A stretch of DNA of 64,000 nt from NCBI RefSeq assembly GCF_900105655.1, contig NZ_LT629787.1, positions 310,001-374,000 of the forward strand, read 5' to 3'. The translations under genes and the position numbers were made by a program. Under the pieces are notes generated by a model, which saw only the letters and a program-made list of their open reading frames with translations, searched no databases and was not told where the DNA came from. This document shows, piece by piece, positions 9,778-20,109 of this stretch; the first letter of the stretch is position 1; every line of letters begins with the position of its first letter. Source of the DNA: Halopseudomonas salegens. GTDB taxonomy: Bacteria > Pseudomonadota > Gammaproteobacteria > Pseudomonadales > Pseudomonadaceae.

Positions 9778-10518
9778 TCAACGACCGCTGTGGCGGTCGC
9801 ACAGCGCCTGCGCTTCCGCCACATCCAGCGTGCCTTCGTAAATGGCGCGGCCGGTAATGGCGCCCATGATGCCGGGTGCACCGGCGTCGAGCAGGGTCTG
9901 AATGTCACCGATATGGTGGATACCGCCGGAGGCAATGACCGGAATGCGGGTCGCATTCGCCAGTGCCGCTGTGGCTTCTACGTTACAGCCCTGCATCATG
10001 CCGTCTTTGGCGATATCCGTGTACACGATGGCAGATACGCCATCGGCTTCAAAGCGCTTGGCCAGGTCAATGACCTGAATGCTGCTGACTTCAGCCCAGC
10101 CATCAGTGGCAACAAAACCATCCTTGGCATCCAGGCCGACGATCACCTTGCCGGGAAAGGCACGGCAGGCTTCGCCCACGAACTGGGGCTGCTTGACCGC
10201 CTTGGTGCCGATGATGACGTAACTGACACCGGCCTTGACGTATTCCTCGATGGTTTCCAGCGAACGAATACCGCCACCAATCTGGATTGGCAAATCAGGG
10301 TAGCGTTTGGCAATGGCGGTCACCGCATCCCCATTCACCGGCTTGCCCTCAAAGGCGCCATTGAGATCGACCAGGTGCAGGCGACGGCAACCGGCTTCAA
10401 CCCATTTGGCGGCCATGGCCACCGGGTCGTCGGAGAACACGGTGGCATCCTCCATCAGGCCCTGACGCAGGCGCACGCAAGCGCCGTCTTTGAGGTCAAT
10501 AGCGGGAATAATCAGCAT
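9778..10518 (-). CDS. hisA: Phosphoribosylformimino-5-aminoimidazole carboxamide ribotide isomerase HisA
   Basis: Amadori isomerase of histidine biosynthesis that supplies PRFAR to HisHF. It is 246 aa from the ATG at 10518, which has GAGGAA upstream and gives the conserved start [20 protein letters not shown]; an in-frame extension to 10578 has no family support. Catalytic Asp residues are in PAIDLKDG (about residue 8) and in YTDIAKDG (about 130). It sits between hisH and hisF in the usual order. Confidence 0.98.
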   Translation of the reverse strand: MLIIPAIDLKDGACVRLRQGLMEDATVFSDDPVAMAAKWVEAGCRRLHLVDLNGAFEGKPVNGDAVTAIAKRYPDLPIQIGGGIRSLETIEEYVKAGVSYVIIGTKAVKQPQFVGEACRAFPGKVIVGLDAKDGFVATDGWAEVSSIQVIDLAKRFEADGVSAIVYTDIAKDGMMQGCNVEATAALANATRIPVIASGGIHHIGDIQTLLDAGAPGIMGAITGRAIYEGTLDVAEAQALCDRHSGR

Positions 10519-10632
10519 GGGTGCAGGTTCCTCGATGCTCTGGCATCGCTTTGGGCTGGAGGCTGAAAGGTCGAGCACGGAGTAAGTCTTCCAGCCTTCA
10601 GCCTCAAGCGGGTTTAACGGTGTTTATCCGGG

Positions 10633-11277
10633 TTACCAGCGGCCATCCCAGGCAAGAAAGTTGCGCAGCAACTGCAGGCCGTTGGTATGGCTTTTCTCCG
10701 GGTGAAACTGGGTAGCGAAGACGTTGTCGCGGATCATGGCGGCGGCAAAATCGACGCCGTAATGGCAACGACCAGCTACCTGATTGCTTTTCTCCGGGCT
10801 GGCGTAATAGCTGTGCACGAAGTAGAAGCGGGCATCCTGTTCGATGCGGTGCCAGATCGGGTGGTCAATGGTCTGGGTAACCTGGTTCCAGCCCATGTGC
10901 GGGACCTTCAATCGGCTACCGTCGGTTTCTTTCAGCTCGTCGCCGAAAAAACGCACGTGGCCTGGAAACAGCCCCAGGGTATCTACGCCGTTGTTTTCTT
11001 CGCTGTGCTCGAACAGCATCTGCATGCCTACGCAAATACCCAGCAAGGGTAGCTCTCCGACCAGGCCGAGAACGGTCTGGTCCAGTTCCAGCTGGCGCAG
11101 CTCGCTGACGCAGTCGCGAATGGCGCCCACACCGGGCAATACCACGCGATCGGCGGCCAGAATGGTCGCCGGATCGCTGGTGACTTCCACCCGCAGGGCG
11201 CCAACATGTTCGAGAGCCTTGGCCACCGAGTGCAGGTTGCCCATGCCATAGTCGATAACGGCTACATTATTGCTCAT
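10633..11277 (-). CDS. hisH: Imidazole glycerol phosphate synthase subunit HisH (glutaminase)
   Basis: Class I glutamine amidotransferase that feeds ammonia to HisF. It is 214 aa with the nucleophile Cys in [15 protein letters not shown] (about residue 83) and the His/Glu dyad in [10 protein letters not shown] near the C-terminus. It begins 3 nt after the hisB stop, so the two are almost certainly cotranscribed and coupled. Confidence 0.98.
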   Translation of the reverse strand: MSNNVAVIDYGMGNLHSVAKALEHVGALRVEVTSDPATILAADRVVLPGVGAIRDCVSELRQLELDQTVLGLVGELPLLGICVGMQMLFEHSEENNGVDTLGLFPGHVRFFGDELKETDGSRLKVPHMGWNQVTQTIDHPIWHRIEQDARFYFVHSYYASPEKSNQVAGRCHYGVDFAAAMIRDNVFATQFHPEKSHTNGLQLLRNFLAWDGRW

Positions 11278-11280
11278 GAA

Positions 11281-11874
11281 TTACAGGCAACCCTTGGTCG
11301 AAGGCATCATGTCAGCCATGCGCGGATCGGCTTCCAGCGCCATGCGCAGGGCACGACCGAAGGCCTTGAACACGGTTTCAATCTGGTGGTGGGTGTTCAC
11401 CCCTTTCAGATTGTCGATGTGCAAGGTGGTCTGCGAGTGGTTGACGAAGCCCTGGAAGAACTCCATGAACAGGTCGACATCAAATCCACCGACGCTGGCA
11501 CGGGTGTAGGGGACATCCATATGCAGTCCGGGACGGCCGGAGAAATCGATCACCACGCGTGACAGGGCCTCGTCCAGCGGCACATAGCTGTGGCCGTAAC
11601 GACGGATCCCTTTTTTGTCACCCACGGCCTTGGCAAAGGCCTGACCCAATGTGATGCCGACATCTTCCACGGTGTGGTGATCGTCGATGTGCAGGTCGCC
11701 GCGGCAGTGGATGTGCATGTCGATCAGCCCGTGACGGGCGATCTGATCCAGCATGTGCTCCAGAAAGGGCACGCCGATATCGAAATCGGCCTTGCCGCTG
11801 CCATCCAGGTTGATCTCAACCTTGATCTGGGTTTCCAGAGTGTTGCGTTCGACGCTGGCCTTGCGCTCGGCCAT
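11281..11874 (-). CDS. hisB: Imidazoleglycerol-phosphate dehydratase HisB
   Basis: Dehydrates IGP to imidazole acetol phosphate. It is 197 aa, the monofunctional form, without the phosphatase domain fused in enteric bacteria. Mn-binding motifs are [23 protein letters not shown] and [11 protein letters not shown] with a later HHQIE. It is first gene of the his operon; its promoter must lie in the 83-bp gap shared with the divergent FAD oxidoreductase gene. Confidence 0.98.
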   Translation of the reverse strand: MAERKASVERNTLETQIKVEINLDGSGKADFDIGVPFLEHMLDQIARHGLIDMHIHCRGDLHIDDHHTVEDVGITLGQAFAKAVGDKKGIRRYGHSYVPLDEALSRVVIDFSGRPGLHMDVPYTRASVGGFDVDLFMEFFQGFVNHSQTTLHIDNLKGVNTHHQIETVFKAFGRALRMALEADPRMADMMPSTKGCL

Positions 11875-11957
11875 GGCTGTTCTCCGCTGAAATTTCTATC
11901 GAGGGCGTGCATTATACGTGCAGCCGGGGGTCGAGGGCCAGAAGCAAGGGGGTTGCG

Positions 11958-13091
11958 GTGGCAGATGTTGAAATAGTTGTGGTGGGTGCCGGTGCGGTCG
12001 GGTTGGCCATCGCCGCCAATCTGGCTCAGGTCGGGCATGAGGTGCTGGTGCTGGAACAGGAGGCCTGGGTCGGCCAGCATGCTTCCAGTCGCAACAGCGA
12101 AGTGATTCATGCCGGGCTCTACTACCCGCCGGGTTCGCTCAAGGCGCAGGCCTGCCGGCGCGGGCGTGACCTGCTCTATGCCTGGTGCGCCGAGCATCAG
12201 GTGCCACATCGTGCAGTGGGCAAGTTGTTGGTTGCCGTTACCGATGGCGAGCTGCCGGCGTTGCGCCGTTTGCAGTCCAACGCAGCGGCCAACGGCGTCC
12301 ATCTGGACTATCTTGATGCCGACGGCTTGCATGCCCTTGAGCCGGCCGTGCGTGGTGTGGCTGCGCTGCATTCGCCGTTGACCGGGATTGTCGACAGTCA
12401 TGCCTTGTTGCAATCCTTTGAAGCACAACTGCAGCAGGGTGGGGGTGCGGTACAGTTGAATACCCGGGTTAAGCGGGTAACCCGCACCGGGCAGCAGTTT
12501 CAGCTGCACGGTCAGAGTGTGGGTGAAGCCTTTGCGCTGAGCTGCCAGTGGCTGATCAACAGTGCCGGGCTCTATGCCCAGCAACTGGCGCAGTGTATCG
12601 ACGGCTTGCCTTCTTCGAGTATTCCACCCATTCACTGGTGTCAGGGCCGCTATTTTTCCTATCAGGGCCGTTCCCCCTTCAGTCACCTGATCTACCCCAT
12701 GCCGGAAGCCAATACGGCCGGCCTGGGTGTACACGCCACACTGGATCTGGCGGGCCAGCTGCGGTTTGGCCCGGATGTACGTTATGTGGAGCAGCTGGAT
12801 TATCAGGTGGATGAGCAACTGCGCGAGGATTTTGCCCGCGCTATCCAGCGTTACTGGCCTGATTGCCAGCCACAGCGGCTGAGCCCGGCCTATGCCGGGG
12901 TTCGCGCCAAACTAAGCGCCCCGGGTGAGCCGGTGGCGGATTTTCAGTTGCAGGATGGGCGTGAGTTGGGGGTGCCAGGGCTGATCAATCTGTACGGTAT
13001 CGAGTCCCCGGGTCTGACGGCGAGCCTGGCTCTGGCTGAACGGGTTGGGGAACTTGTGCAGGGGGCGGCACTGTCTCAAGGAAAGTACTGA
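11958..13091 (+). CDS. FAD-dependent oxidoreductase (L-2-hydroxyglutarate oxidase-like, DAO family)
   Basis: 377-aa flavoprotein of the D-amino-acid oxidase fold. The N-terminal dinucleotide motif VVGAGAVGLAIAANLA and the following SRNSEVIHAGLYYP are typical of LhgO/L2HGDH-type enzymes; a C-terminal IESPGLTASLALAE closes the FAD site. I chose GTG at 11958 because AAGGGGG lies just upstream and the protein then starts directly at the flavin-binding strand; the frame to 11907 adds an unconserved tail. The gene is a constant neighbour of hisB in Pseudomonas. Substrate is not certain: 2-hydroxyglutarate is a candidate. Confidence 0.85.
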   Translation: MADVEIVVVGAGAVGLAIAANLAQVGHEVLVLEQEAWVGQHASSRNSEVIHAGLYYPPGSLKAQACRRGRDLLYAWCAEHQVPHRAVGKLLVAVTDGELPALRRLQSNAAANGVHLDYLDADGLHALEPAVRGVAALHSPLTGIVDSHALLQSFEAQLQQGGGAVQLNTRVKRVTRTGQQFQLHGQSVGEAFALSCQWLINSAGLYAQQLAQCIDGLPSSSIPPIHWCQGRYFSYQGRSPFSHLIYPMPEANTAGLGVHATLDLAGQLRFGPDVRYVEQLDYQVDEQLREDFARAIQRYWPDCQPQRLSPAYAGVRAKLSAPGEPVADFQLQDGRELGVPGLINLYGIESPGLTASLALAERVGELVQGAALSQGKY

Positions 13092-13224
13092 TTAAGGGCG
13101 CACGCTTTGCCAATCAAGCTGAAACACTGAACCGGTTTAATCAATCTTTCCTTAATTGCATCGCCGTTGCTATGGTTGTATGCATCAAAGATGCTCTTTT
13201 GCATCAGGTTTTCGAGGAGTTTGC

Positions 13225-15444
13225 ATGAAGTCACTTGCCAAGGTATTGGGCCTGGTTGTGCTCGCCATTGTGTTGCTGCTGGCGGCGCTGCTGTTCTTTC
13301 TCACCCAGATGTTTGATCCCAACGATTACCGTGAGCAGATTCAGCAGGCGGCCCGTGATCAGGCCAGAGTAGAGTTGACCCTGGGCGGTGAGATCGGCTG
13401 GTCTCTGTTCCCCTGGTTGGGAATCGAGTTGAGTGAGGTGAGTGTTGCACCGCTGGATGATCCAGACCAGCCATTGGCGCAAATCGGTAACCTGGGGCTT
13501 GGCGTTGAAGTCATGCCCCTGCTGCGTCGTCAGTTGCGCATGAGTGATGTAATCCTCGACAGCGTGCAGATCAATTTGCTGGTTGATGAGCAGGGCCGCG
13601 GTAACTGGCAATCCTTCACCGAGGATGGCGCCGCTGACGCTGAACCGGCTGAGGGTTCACAACCGGAGCAGGAAGGTGGCGATTTCAATATTGCCGTCGA
13701 GAGTGTGCGTATCACCAATGCAGGCATCGATTACCGGGACCAGCAAAGTGGTCAGCGTTTGAGTATTCGCGATGCCAATCTGACCAGTGGTGCACTGATT
13801 CCGGGTGAGCCGATTGACCTTGATCTGGAAGGTTTGCTGGTGCTGGAAGACCCCGCCTTGCGTATGCGGCTCGGGTTGGACACTGTCCTGACCTTTGATC
13901 CCGGCCGCGAGCGCTATCAATTGCAGGGTCTGGACCTGCAGGTAACCGCCAGCGGCGAGCCCTTTTCCGGGCGCTCGGTAGACATGCGTCTGCAGGGTGA
14001 CGCCCTTTATGACGGGGTTGCCAATGTGGCTGAAGTTGAGCAGATGCGTCTGGCGCTGAATGATCTGCGTGCCAGCGGTGAGTTCAGGGCGAGCAACCTG
14101 GCAGAGGCCGTGCGGCTGGGTGGTCGTATCGATGTGGCAGAGTTTGATGGTCGAGCACTGCTCGGCTCGTTGGGGCAGGACGTGCCGGAAACGGCCAATG
14201 CCGATGCATTGAAGCGCATTGCTCTGGCAGCAAACCTGAATGGCAGCGCCAGCAGCCTGTTGCTGGAAGATCTGCGCCTGCAGCTGGATGGTACCGAATT
14301 GCGCGGCAACCTGGGTGTCAGTGATTTTTCCCGCCAGGCGCTGCGCTTTGATTTGCGTGCTGCCGAGTTGAACCTGGATGACTATCTGCCGCCAACGGCG
14401 GAGTCGACAGCCCCAGACACGTCTGCGGGGCGTGGTGGCAGCCGTTCCGATCAGCCGCCTGAGCCCTGGAGCGACGAGCCGGTGCTGCCACTGGATCTGC
14501 TTGCCAGCCTCGACGTGGATGGCCGGCTGGCGCTGGATCAGGTGCAACTGACCGGGCAGAGCATAAACGCCTTCAAGGCGGCGGTAGTGGCGCGCAATGG
14601 TCGGGTACAGATCACGGCCCTGGAAGGTGACATGTTCGAGGGCAGCTTTGACCTGACGGCCGAGATCGACAGCCGGCAAACCCCGCTGAGCATTAGTCTC
14701 AATGCCAACCTGGAGGGCATGAATGCCCTGGCCTTGCAGCGTGGTTACCAGATTCCCGAGCAGCTGCGTGGACAGTTGAATACCCGTACCGAGCTCCGCG
14801 CTCAGGGCAACAGCATCAAACGCTGGATGAATAGCCTGGGTGGCAACGCCCGCTTTGATGTGGCTGAAGGCGCCTTGCTGGGCATCAATATGGAGGAGCA
14901 GCTGTGTAGTGCTATTGCATTGGTCAATCGGGAGAGCCTGAGTGAGCCTTTTGCGGCAGAAGATACGGTCTTCGAGCAGTTGTCAGGCAGTTTCACGATT
15001 CGCGACGGTGTGATCAGCAACAGCGATATGCGTGCCGCTTTGCCGGGCATGGAGGCACGGGGACGCGGCGATATCAACTTGCCCGACCAGCGTCTGGATT
15101 ATCGGGTCGGTCTTGTGCTGGAGGGCGACACCCGGGAAATGCCCGATCCGGCGTGTCGGGTGAACGAGCGCTACCAGGGTATCGAGTGGCCGCTGCGCTG
15201 CCGTGGTTATCTGCATAATGCCGCCAGCAGTTGCGGTGTAGACAGTGAAGGGGTGGGCCAGATTGCTGCCCGTTTGCTCGGACGAGAAGCCCAACGCAAA
15301 CTGGAAGAGCGTTTGTTCGGCTCGCGGGATGACGATGCTGAGGATGACAGCGAGACCGAGACCGAGGTTGATGCTGAGGGTGAAGGTGACGAAGAACGTG
15401 AACCCGACGTGCGCGATGCCATTCGTGGCCTGCTCAACCGGTGA
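13225..15444 (+). CDS. AsmA family protein
   Basis: 739-aa inner-membrane-anchored protein. One N-terminal membrane helix (residues about 5-27) precedes a long periplasmic AsmA domain; AsmA-like proteins form beta-groove bridges that carry phospholipid between membranes. The AsmA N-terminal signature ([14 protein letters not shown]) and the AsmA_2 C-terminal part are visible. The last ~50 residues are very acidic (Asp/Glu rich), an odd tail. I chose the ATG at 13225 because GAGGAG lies upstream; upstream codons do not extend the membrane helix. mutY overlaps its stop codon. Confidence 0.9.
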   Translation: MKSLAKVLGLVVLAIVLLLAALLFFLTQMFDPNDYREQIQQAARDQARVELTLGGEIGWSLFPWLGIELSEVSVAPLDDPDQPLAQIGNLGLGVEVMPLLRRQLRMSDVILDSVQINLLVDEQGRGNWQSFTEDGAADAEPAEGSQPEQEGGDFNIAVESVRITNAGIDYRDQQSGQRLSIRDANLTSGALIPGEPIDLDLEGLLVLEDPALRMRLGLDTVLTFDPGRERYQLQGLDLQVTASGEPFSGRSVDMRLQGDALYDGVANVAEVEQMRLALNDLRASGEFRASNLAEAVRLGGRIDVAEFDGRALLGSLGQDVPETANADALKRIALAANLNGSASSLLLEDLRLQLDGTELRGNLGVSDFSRQALRFDLRAAELNLDDYLPPTAESTAPDTSAGRGGSRSDQPPEPWSDEPVLPLDLLASLDVDGRLALDQVQLTGQSINAFKAAVVARNGRVQITALEGDMFEGSFDLTAEIDSRQTPLSISLNANLEGMNALALQRGYQIPEQLRGQLNTRTELRAQGNSIKRWMNSLGGNARFDVAEGALLGINMEEQLCSAIALVNRESLSEPFAAEDTVFEQLSGSFTIRDGVISNSDMRAALPGMEARGRGDINLPDQRLDYRVGLVLEGDTREMPDPACRVNERYQGIEWPLRCRGYLHNAASSCGVDSEGVGQIAARLLGREAQRKLEERLFGSRDDDAEDDSETETEVDAEGEGDEEREPDVRDAIRGLLNR

Positions 15445-16484
15445 TGGCGGCTGATTTCAGCGCGGCCGTGCTGGCCTGGTTTGATCAGCACGGCCGCAAG
15501 GATCTGCCCTGGCAACAGAACAAAACCCCCTACCGGGTCTGGCTGTCGGAAATCATGCTGCAGCAGACCCAGGTAGCTACCGTGATTCCTTACTACCAGC
15601 GCTTTATCGCTGAGTTACCGACCGTTCAGGCATTGGCCGCAGCACCGGCCGATCAGGTGCTGCACCTGTGGACCGGGTTGGGCTATTACAGCCGCGCACG
15701 CAACCTGCATCGAGCAGCACAGCAGGTCGTCAGCGAGTATGGGGGTGACTTTCCGCGAGATCTGGAGCAACTGATGGCGCTGCCGGGAATTGGCCGCTCC
15801 ACGGCCGGGGCGATTGCCAGCCTGAGCATGGGGCTGCGCGCGCCGATTCTGGATGGCAACGTCAAGCGGGTCCTGGCCCGTTACCACGCCATTTCTGGTT
15901 GGACCGGCAGCACGTCGGTACAAAAGCAGCTGTGGACCCTGGCCGAGCGCTACACGCCGGAAGATCGGGTTGCCGATTACACCCAGGCGATGATGGATCT
16001 GGGGGCGACCCTGTGTTCGCGGAGTAAACCCGCTTGTCTGATGTGCCCGTTACGCAGTGGCTGTGAGGCGCGTGCACTGGGTACGCCAACCGCCTTCCCG
16101 GAACCAAAACCGCGCAAGCAATTGCCGGTGCGCACCTGTTTGATGCCTTTTCTGCGTAATCCGGATGGCAACATCTGGCTGCAACGCCGACCGGATAGCG
16201 GGCTCTGGGGTGGTCTCTGGTGCCCGCCGCAATTCAGCGATGACGCCGAGTTGGCCGATTGGCTGCAAGAGCAGGGCTTGCGTGTCAGCCAGCAGCAGAG
16301 CATGACGCCCCTGCGACACACCTTCAGCCACTTCCATCTGGATATCCGGCCGTTGCTGATTGACGTCACTGAAGCGACTGGCGTGGCCGAGCCGGGTCAG
16401 GTCTGGTATAACCTGCGGCAACCGACCCCGTTGGGTCTGGCGGCCCCGGTGAAGAAACTGTTGCAACGGGTGCCGCAGGACTGA
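15444..16484 (+). CDS. mutY: A/G-specific adenine DNA glycosylase MutY
   Basis: Removes adenine mispaired with 8-oxoguanine. It is 346 aa: HhH-GPD glycosylase domain (about residues 1-190, with the conserved [16 protein letters not shown] and [15 protein letters not shown]), then a Cys4 [4Fe-4S] cluster motif ([17 protein letters not shown]) and a C-terminal NUDIX-like domain that recognises 8-oxoG. The ATG at 15444 overlaps the asmA TGA (TGATG); a GTG one codon earlier is possible. yggX follows 24 nt downstream, as in E. coli and Pseudomonas. Confidence 0.97.
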   Translation: MAADFSAAVLAWFDQHGRKDLPWQQNKTPYRVWLSEIMLQQTQVATVIPYYQRFIAELPTVQALAAAPADQVLHLWTGLGYYSRARNLHRAAQQVVSEYGGDFPRDLEQLMALPGIGRSTAGAIASLSMGLRAPILDGNVKRVLARYHAISGWTGSTSVQKQLWTLAERYTPEDRVADYTQAMMDLGATLCSRSKPACLMCPLRSGCEARALGTPTAFPEPKPRKQLPVRTCLMPFLRNPDGNIWLQRRPDSGLWGGLWCPPQFSDDAELADWLQEQGLRVSQQQSMTPLRHTFSHFHLDIRPLLIDVTEATGVAEPGQVWYNLRQPTPLGLAAPVKKLLQRVPQD

Positions 16485-16508
16485 CCGCCCGATTCAGAGG
16501 AGATAGCC

Positions 16509-16781
16509 ATGAGCCGAATGGTGCAATGCCGTAAATACAAGCAGGAACTGCCTGGCCTGGAGCGCCCGCCTTATCCCGGTGCCAAGGGCGAAGCCATTTT
16601 CAATGATGTGTCGAAAAAAGCCTGGGATGAGTGGCAGGCGCACCAGACCATGCTGATCAACGAGCGCCGGCTGAATATGATGGACCCGGATGACCGCAAA
16701 TTCATCCAGCAGGAAATGGATAAATTCCTCGCCGGCGAAGACTATGCGCAGGCTGAAGGCTATGTTCCACCAAGTGAATGA
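16509..16781 (+). CDS. yggX: Fe(2+)-trafficking protein YggX
   Basis: 90-aa cytoplasmic protein that protects Fe-S proteins against oxidative damage and may carry iron. It is full length with the family start [20 protein letters not shown] (single conserved Cys near residue 7) and the signature [26 protein letters not shown] lies 8 nt before the ATG. Cotranscription with mutY is likely, matching a shared oxidative-damage theme. Confidence 0.97.
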   Translation: MSRMVQCRKYKQELPGLERPPYPGAKGEAIFNDVSKKAWDEWQAHQTMLINERRLNMMDPDDRKFIQQEMDKFLAGEDYAQAEGYVPPSE

Positions 16782-16824
16782 TTGTTGCTAAGCGGCTAAA
16801 AAATAAAAATATTTCCGTAGGCGC

Positions 16825-16853
16825 TTGACACTTAAAAGGCAAAACCGTTTAAT
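16825..16853 (+). promoter_or_regulatory. Sigma-70 promoter of tRNA-Phe
   Basis: TTGACA (16825-16830), a 17-nt spacer and TTTAAT (16848-16853) lie 12 nt upstream of the mature tRNA-Phe 5' end. This is a near-consensus arrangement for a stable RNA gene. Confidence 0.8.
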
Positions 16854-16865
16854 AGCGGCCCTGTT

Positions 16866-16941
16866 GCCCAGATAGCTCAGTTGGTAGAGCAGGGGATTGA
16901 AAATCCCCGTGTCGGCGGTTCGATTCCGTCTCTGGGCACCA
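16866..16941 (+). tRNA. tRNA-Phe (GAA)
   Basis: 76-nt cloverleaf with acceptor GCCCAGA/TCTGGGC, D-loop AGCTCAGTTGGTAGAGC, anticodon GAA at 16899-16901 in a GGGGA/TCCCC stem, T-arm GGTTCGATTCC and encoded CCA. Confidence 0.98.
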
Positions 16942-16947
16942 CCCTTC

Positions 16948-16982
16948 AAAAAACCCGCTGGTTCATGCCAGCGGGTTTTTTA
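16948..16982 (+). terminator. Rho-independent terminator after tRNA-Phe
   Basis: CCCGCTGG (16954-16961), 6-nt loop, CCAGCGGG (16968-16975), flanked by A residues on the left and six T residues on the right; it can act in both directions. Confidence 0.92.
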
Positions 16983-17144
16983 TTGGCTGCTCTTTTATCG
17001 TGACTGAAAGGGTTGAGTTGGTCATCGGCATGGTCTGTGCTAGGTTGAGTGTGACGGATTGCTTGCAGAAGGAACTGTCGGCTTGTCGAGCTTTGTACCT
17101 GACTTTTTCTGATGGCGCGCTGTGCGCCCTGTGGATGACGACAC

Positions 17145-17912
17145 GTGACACCACCAGCCCTGGAAGTGCGCAAATTACACAAACGCTACGGCGATCTTGA
17201 AGTACTCAAGGGCGTCGACCTGACGGCCCGCGATGGCGATGTGATTTCCATTCTGGGCTCCTCCGGTTCGGGCAAAAGTACCTTGCTGCGTTGCATCAAT
17301 CTGTTGGAAAACCCGCATGAAGGCCAGATTTTCGTTGCCGGCGAAGAGCTCAAACTCAAGCCGGGCAAGGGCGGTGAACTGGTGGCGGCTGACAACAGGC
17401 AGGTCAACCGTCTGCGGGCTCGGGTTGGCTTCGTATTCCAGAGCTTCAATCTATGGCCGCACATGAGCATCCTCGACAATATCATCGAGGCGCCGCGGCG
17501 CGTGCTGGGTCAGTCCAAGGCCGATGCCATCGCCGCCGCTGAAGTCTTTCTCACCAAAGTCGGCATTGCCGACAAGATGCATGCCTTTCCCGCCCAGCTC
17601 TCCGGTGGCCAGCAGCAGCGAGCGGCCATCGCCCGCACGCTGGCCATGCAGCCACGGGTCATTCTGTTTGATGAGCCTACCTCGGCACTGGACCCGGAAA
17701 TGGTCCAGGAAGTGCTTGGCGTTATTCGCAAGCTGGCCGATGAAGGCCGGACTATGCTGTTGGTTACTCACGAGATGGGTTTTGCCCGTCAAGTGTCCAG
17801 CCAGGTGGTGTTTCTCCACCAGGGCGTTGTAGAAGAAATCGGCACGCCGGAACAGGTCTTCGACCAGCCGACGTCCGAGCGTTGCAAGCAATTCATGTCC
17901 AGTCACAAGTAA
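17145..17912 (+). CDS. Polar amino-acid ABC transporter ATP-binding protein (HisP/AotP-like)
   Basis: 255-aa ATPase of the PAAT (histidine/arginine/lysine/ornithine) importer family. Walker A is GSSGSGKST (about residues 36-44), Q-loop in [12 protein letters not shown] signature [13 protein letters not shown], Walker [12 protein letters not shown] and switch His in LLVTHEMG. A stop codon lies just upstream in frame, so the GTG at 17145 is the earliest start; its ribosome site is weak. It heads a four-gene cluster (ATPase, binding protein, two permeases). Basic amino acids or histidine are the likely cargo, by gene order with other pseudomonads. Confidence 0.93.
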   Translation: MTPPALEVRKLHKRYGDLEVLKGVDLTARDGDVISILGSSGSGKSTLLRCINLLENPHEGQIFVAGEELKLKPGKGGELVAADNRQVNRLRARVGFVFQSFNLWPHMSILDNIIEAPRRVLGQSKADAIAAAEVFLTKVGIADKMHAFPAQLSGGQQQRAAIARTLAMQPRVILFDEPTSALDPEMVQEVLGVIRKLADEGRTMLLVTHEMGFARQVSSQVVFLHQGVVEEIGTPEQVFDQPTSERCKQFMSSHK

Positions 17913-17924
17913 GGAGCGTTACCG

Positions 17925-18674
17925 ATGAAAAGCTTCAAACAGGCGGTATTGGCAGGGGCGGTTGCGGTATTTATGAGTCTGCCGGCAATGGCTGAAACGC
18001 TGCGGATTGGTACTGAAGGCGCTTACCCGCCCTTCAACCTGGTCGACAGCGATGGTGAAGTGGTCGGGTTTGATATCGATATTGCCAAGGCGCTGTGTGC
18101 GGAAATGGAGGTCGAATGCACCATCGTGACTTCGGACTGGGATGGCATCATTCCGGCGCTGAACACCAATCGTTTCGATTTTCTGGTCGCCTCCATGTCG
18201 ATCACTGATGAGCGCAAGCAGGCGGTCGACTTTACCGACCCTTACTACACCAACAAGCTGCAGTTCGTCGCGCCCAAGTCAGCGGACTTTGAAGTTGATG
18301 CCGAGAGCCTGAAAGGCAAGACGATCGGTGCCCAGCGCGCGACCATCGCCGGTCAGTGGCTGGAAGACAATATGGCCGACGTGGTGCGTATTCGGTTGTA
18401 TGACACCCAGGAGAATGCCTATCTGGATATGAGTGCCGGGCGTATCGACGGGGTGCTGGCGGATAACTTTGTGCAGTACGAATGGTTGCAGAGCGATGCG
18501 GGTGCCAATTTCGAATTCAAGGGCGAGCCGGTATTCGATGATGACAAGATCGGCATTGCCGTGCGCAAGGATGACCCGCTGCGCGAACGTCTGAATGAAG
18601 CGCTGGCAGCTATCGTTGAAGACGGTACCTACGAAGAAATCAACGCCAAGTATTTCCCCTTCAGCATCTATTGA
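17925..18674 (+). CDS. Periplasmic amino-acid-binding protein of the ABC importer (SBP_bac_3)
   Basis: 249-aa secreted binding protein with signal peptide ending in PAMAE. The class 3 solute-binding signatures are LRIGTEGAYPPFNLVD, GFDIDIAKALC and the second-lobe GAQRATIAGQWLEDN. AAGGAG stands 8 nt before the ATG. An intercistronic GC-rich hairpin follows, as is common after abundantly made binding proteins. Cargo probably histidine, arginine or lysine-like; the exact preference cannot be read from the sequence. Confidence 0.92.
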   Translation: MKSFKQAVLAGAVAVFMSLPAMAETLRIGTEGAYPPFNLVDSDGEVVGFDIDIAKALCAEMEVECTIVTSDWDGIIPALNTNRFDFLVASMSITDERKQAVDFTDPYYTNKLQFVAPKSADFEVDAESLKGKTIGAQRATIAGQWLEDNMADVVRIRLYDTQENAYLDMSAGRIDGVLADNFVQYEWLQSDAGANFEFKGEPVFDDDKIGIAVRKDDPLRERLNEALAAIVEDGTYEEINAKYFPFSIY

Positions 18675-18681
18675 TCGATCA

Positions 18682-18704
18682 GGCCGGGTCCTGAGGGCCC
18701 GGCC
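18682..18704 (+). promoter_or_regulatory. Intercistronic hairpin between binding protein and permease genes
   Basis: GGCCGGG (18682-18688) and CCCGGCC (18698-18704) form a stable stem with no T tract. It would block 3' exonucleases or weakly attenuate, keeping binding-protein mRNA more abundant than permease mRNA. Confidence 0.55.
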
Positions 18705-18718
18705 GTGACGGAAACGCC

Positions 18719-19411
18719 ATGCTAGATCTCCACGGTTTCGGACCTGCTCTGCTTGAGGGCACCTGGGTGACGGTGCGCCTGTCACTGGCGTCGCTGGCAC
18801 TCGGCCTGGTGCTGGGGCTGTTGGGTGCCAGCGCGAAAATTTCCTCGCGCTGGTATCTGCGTACGGTCGGTGGATTCTATACCTCGGTGGTGCGTGGCGT
18901 GCCGGAAACCCTCTGGGTGCTGGTGGCCTACTTTGGCACCGTCTCCACTCTAAACTGGATCGGTAGCCACTTTGGTTATCCCCAACTGAGTTTCAGTCCC
19001 TTTATTGCCGGCACCCTGGCGCTGGGACTGTGCTTTGGTGCCTACGCGACCGAAGTGTTTCGTGGTGCCTTGTTGAGTATCCCGCAAGGGCAAAAAGAGG
19101 CCGGCCAGGCGCTGGGTCTGTCATCCTTGCGCATCTTCTGGCGTATCACCCTGCCGCAGCTATGGCGGGTGGCGCTGCCGGGGCTGGGCAATCTCTACCT
19201 GATTCTGCTCAAGGATACCGCGCTGGTCTCCCTGATCACCCTGAACGAACTCATGCGCCAGGCGCGGATTGCCGGCCAGGCCACACGTGAGCCCTTTACT
19301 TTCCTGTTTGCTGCGGCTCTGATCTACCTGGGCCTGACCGTCATCATCATGGCTGCGCTGCATTGGTTCGAGAAGCGCGCCAATCGCGGTTATACAAGGA
19401 CCGAGCTATGA
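18719..19411 (+). CDS. Amino-acid ABC transporter permease (HisQ-like)
   Basis: 230-aa inner-membrane permease of the HisQ/GlnP family. Several hydrophobic helices are visible, an N-terminal EGTWVTVRLSLASLALGLVL typical of these proteins, and the cytoplasmic EAA loop (QKEAGQALGLSSLRIFWRI) that contacts the ATPase. The second permease starts inside its stop codon (ATGA). Confidence 0.92.
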   Translation: MLDLHGFGPALLEGTWVTVRLSLASLALGLVLGLLGASAKISSRWYLRTVGGFYTSVVRGVPETLWVLVAYFGTVSTLNWIGSHFGYPQLSFSPFIAGTLALGLCFGAYATEVFRGALLSIPQGQKEAGQALGLSSLRIFWRITLPQLWRVALPGLGNLYLILLKDTALVSLITLNELMRQARIAGQATREPFTFLFAAALIYLGLTVIIMAALHWFEKRANRGYTRTEL

Positions 19412-20109
19412 CCTGGGCCGAGCGTTGGGAAATGGTCATGCGCTGGTCACCGGACCTGTGGGAAGGTGCCCTGATGACCCTGGAGCTGGTCGGTATTGCC
19501 GTGGTGGTGGGGTTGATCCTGGCTATTCCGCTGGGGCTGGCGCGTGCCTCGCGCCACTGGTATATCCGCGCCTTGCCCTATGGCTATATCTTTTTCTTTC
19601 GTGGCACGCCCTTGTTGCTGCAACTGTTCCTGGTCTATTACGGCCTGGCCCAGTTCGACGCCGTGCGCGAGAGCTGGGTCTGGCATTACCTGCGCGAGCC
19701 ATACTGGTGTGCGCTGATCACCATGACCCTGCATACTGCCGCCTATATTGCCGAAATCCTGCGCGGGGCAATCCAGGCCGTGCCGCCCGGTGAAGTCGAG
19801 GCGGCAAGGGCACTGGGCATGTCACGCCGGCAGGCATTGCAGCACATCATTTTGCCGCGCGCCATCCGCATTGGTCTGCCGGCTTACGGCAACGAAGTCA
19901 TTCTGATGCTCAAGGCCAGTGCCGTTGTCTACATGATCACGCTGATGGACATTATGGGCACGGTACAGACCATCAACTCCCGCACTTATCAATACGAGTT
20001 GTTCTATCTGGTTGCTGGCCTTATGTATCTGTCGATTACCCTGGTCTTCACTCAGTTGTTCCGTCTGCTTGAGCGCTGGCTCAAGGTCGATGCCAGTCGG
20101 CGACGCTGA
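19408..20109 (+). CDS. Amino-acid ABC transporter permease (HisM-like)
   Basis: 233-aa partner permease. I chose the ATG at 19408, which overlaps the upstream TGA; an in-frame extension inside the previous gene has no family support. The EAA loop reads EVEAARALGMSRRQALQHI, preceded by the helix region YIFFFRGTPLLLQLFLVYYG. Its stop overlaps the methyltransferase start, so the operon may extend one gene further. Confidence 0.92.
   Translation: MTWAERWEMVMRWSPDLWEGALMTLELVGIAVVVGLILAIPLGLARASRHWYIRALPYGYIFFFRGTPLLLQLFLVYYGLAQFDAVRESWVWHYLREPYWCALITMTLHTAAYIAEILRGAIQAVPPGEVEAARALGMSRRQALQHIILPRAIRIGLPAYGNEVILMLKASAVVYMITLMDIMGTVQTINSRTYQYELFYLVAGLMYLSITLVFTQLFRLLERWLKVDASRRR

Noticed and set aside
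11724..12818. 364-codon minus-strand frame opposite the FAD oxidoreductase
   Set aside because: It overlaps hisB in the wrong frame and has no protein-like features; both real genes are strongly supported.
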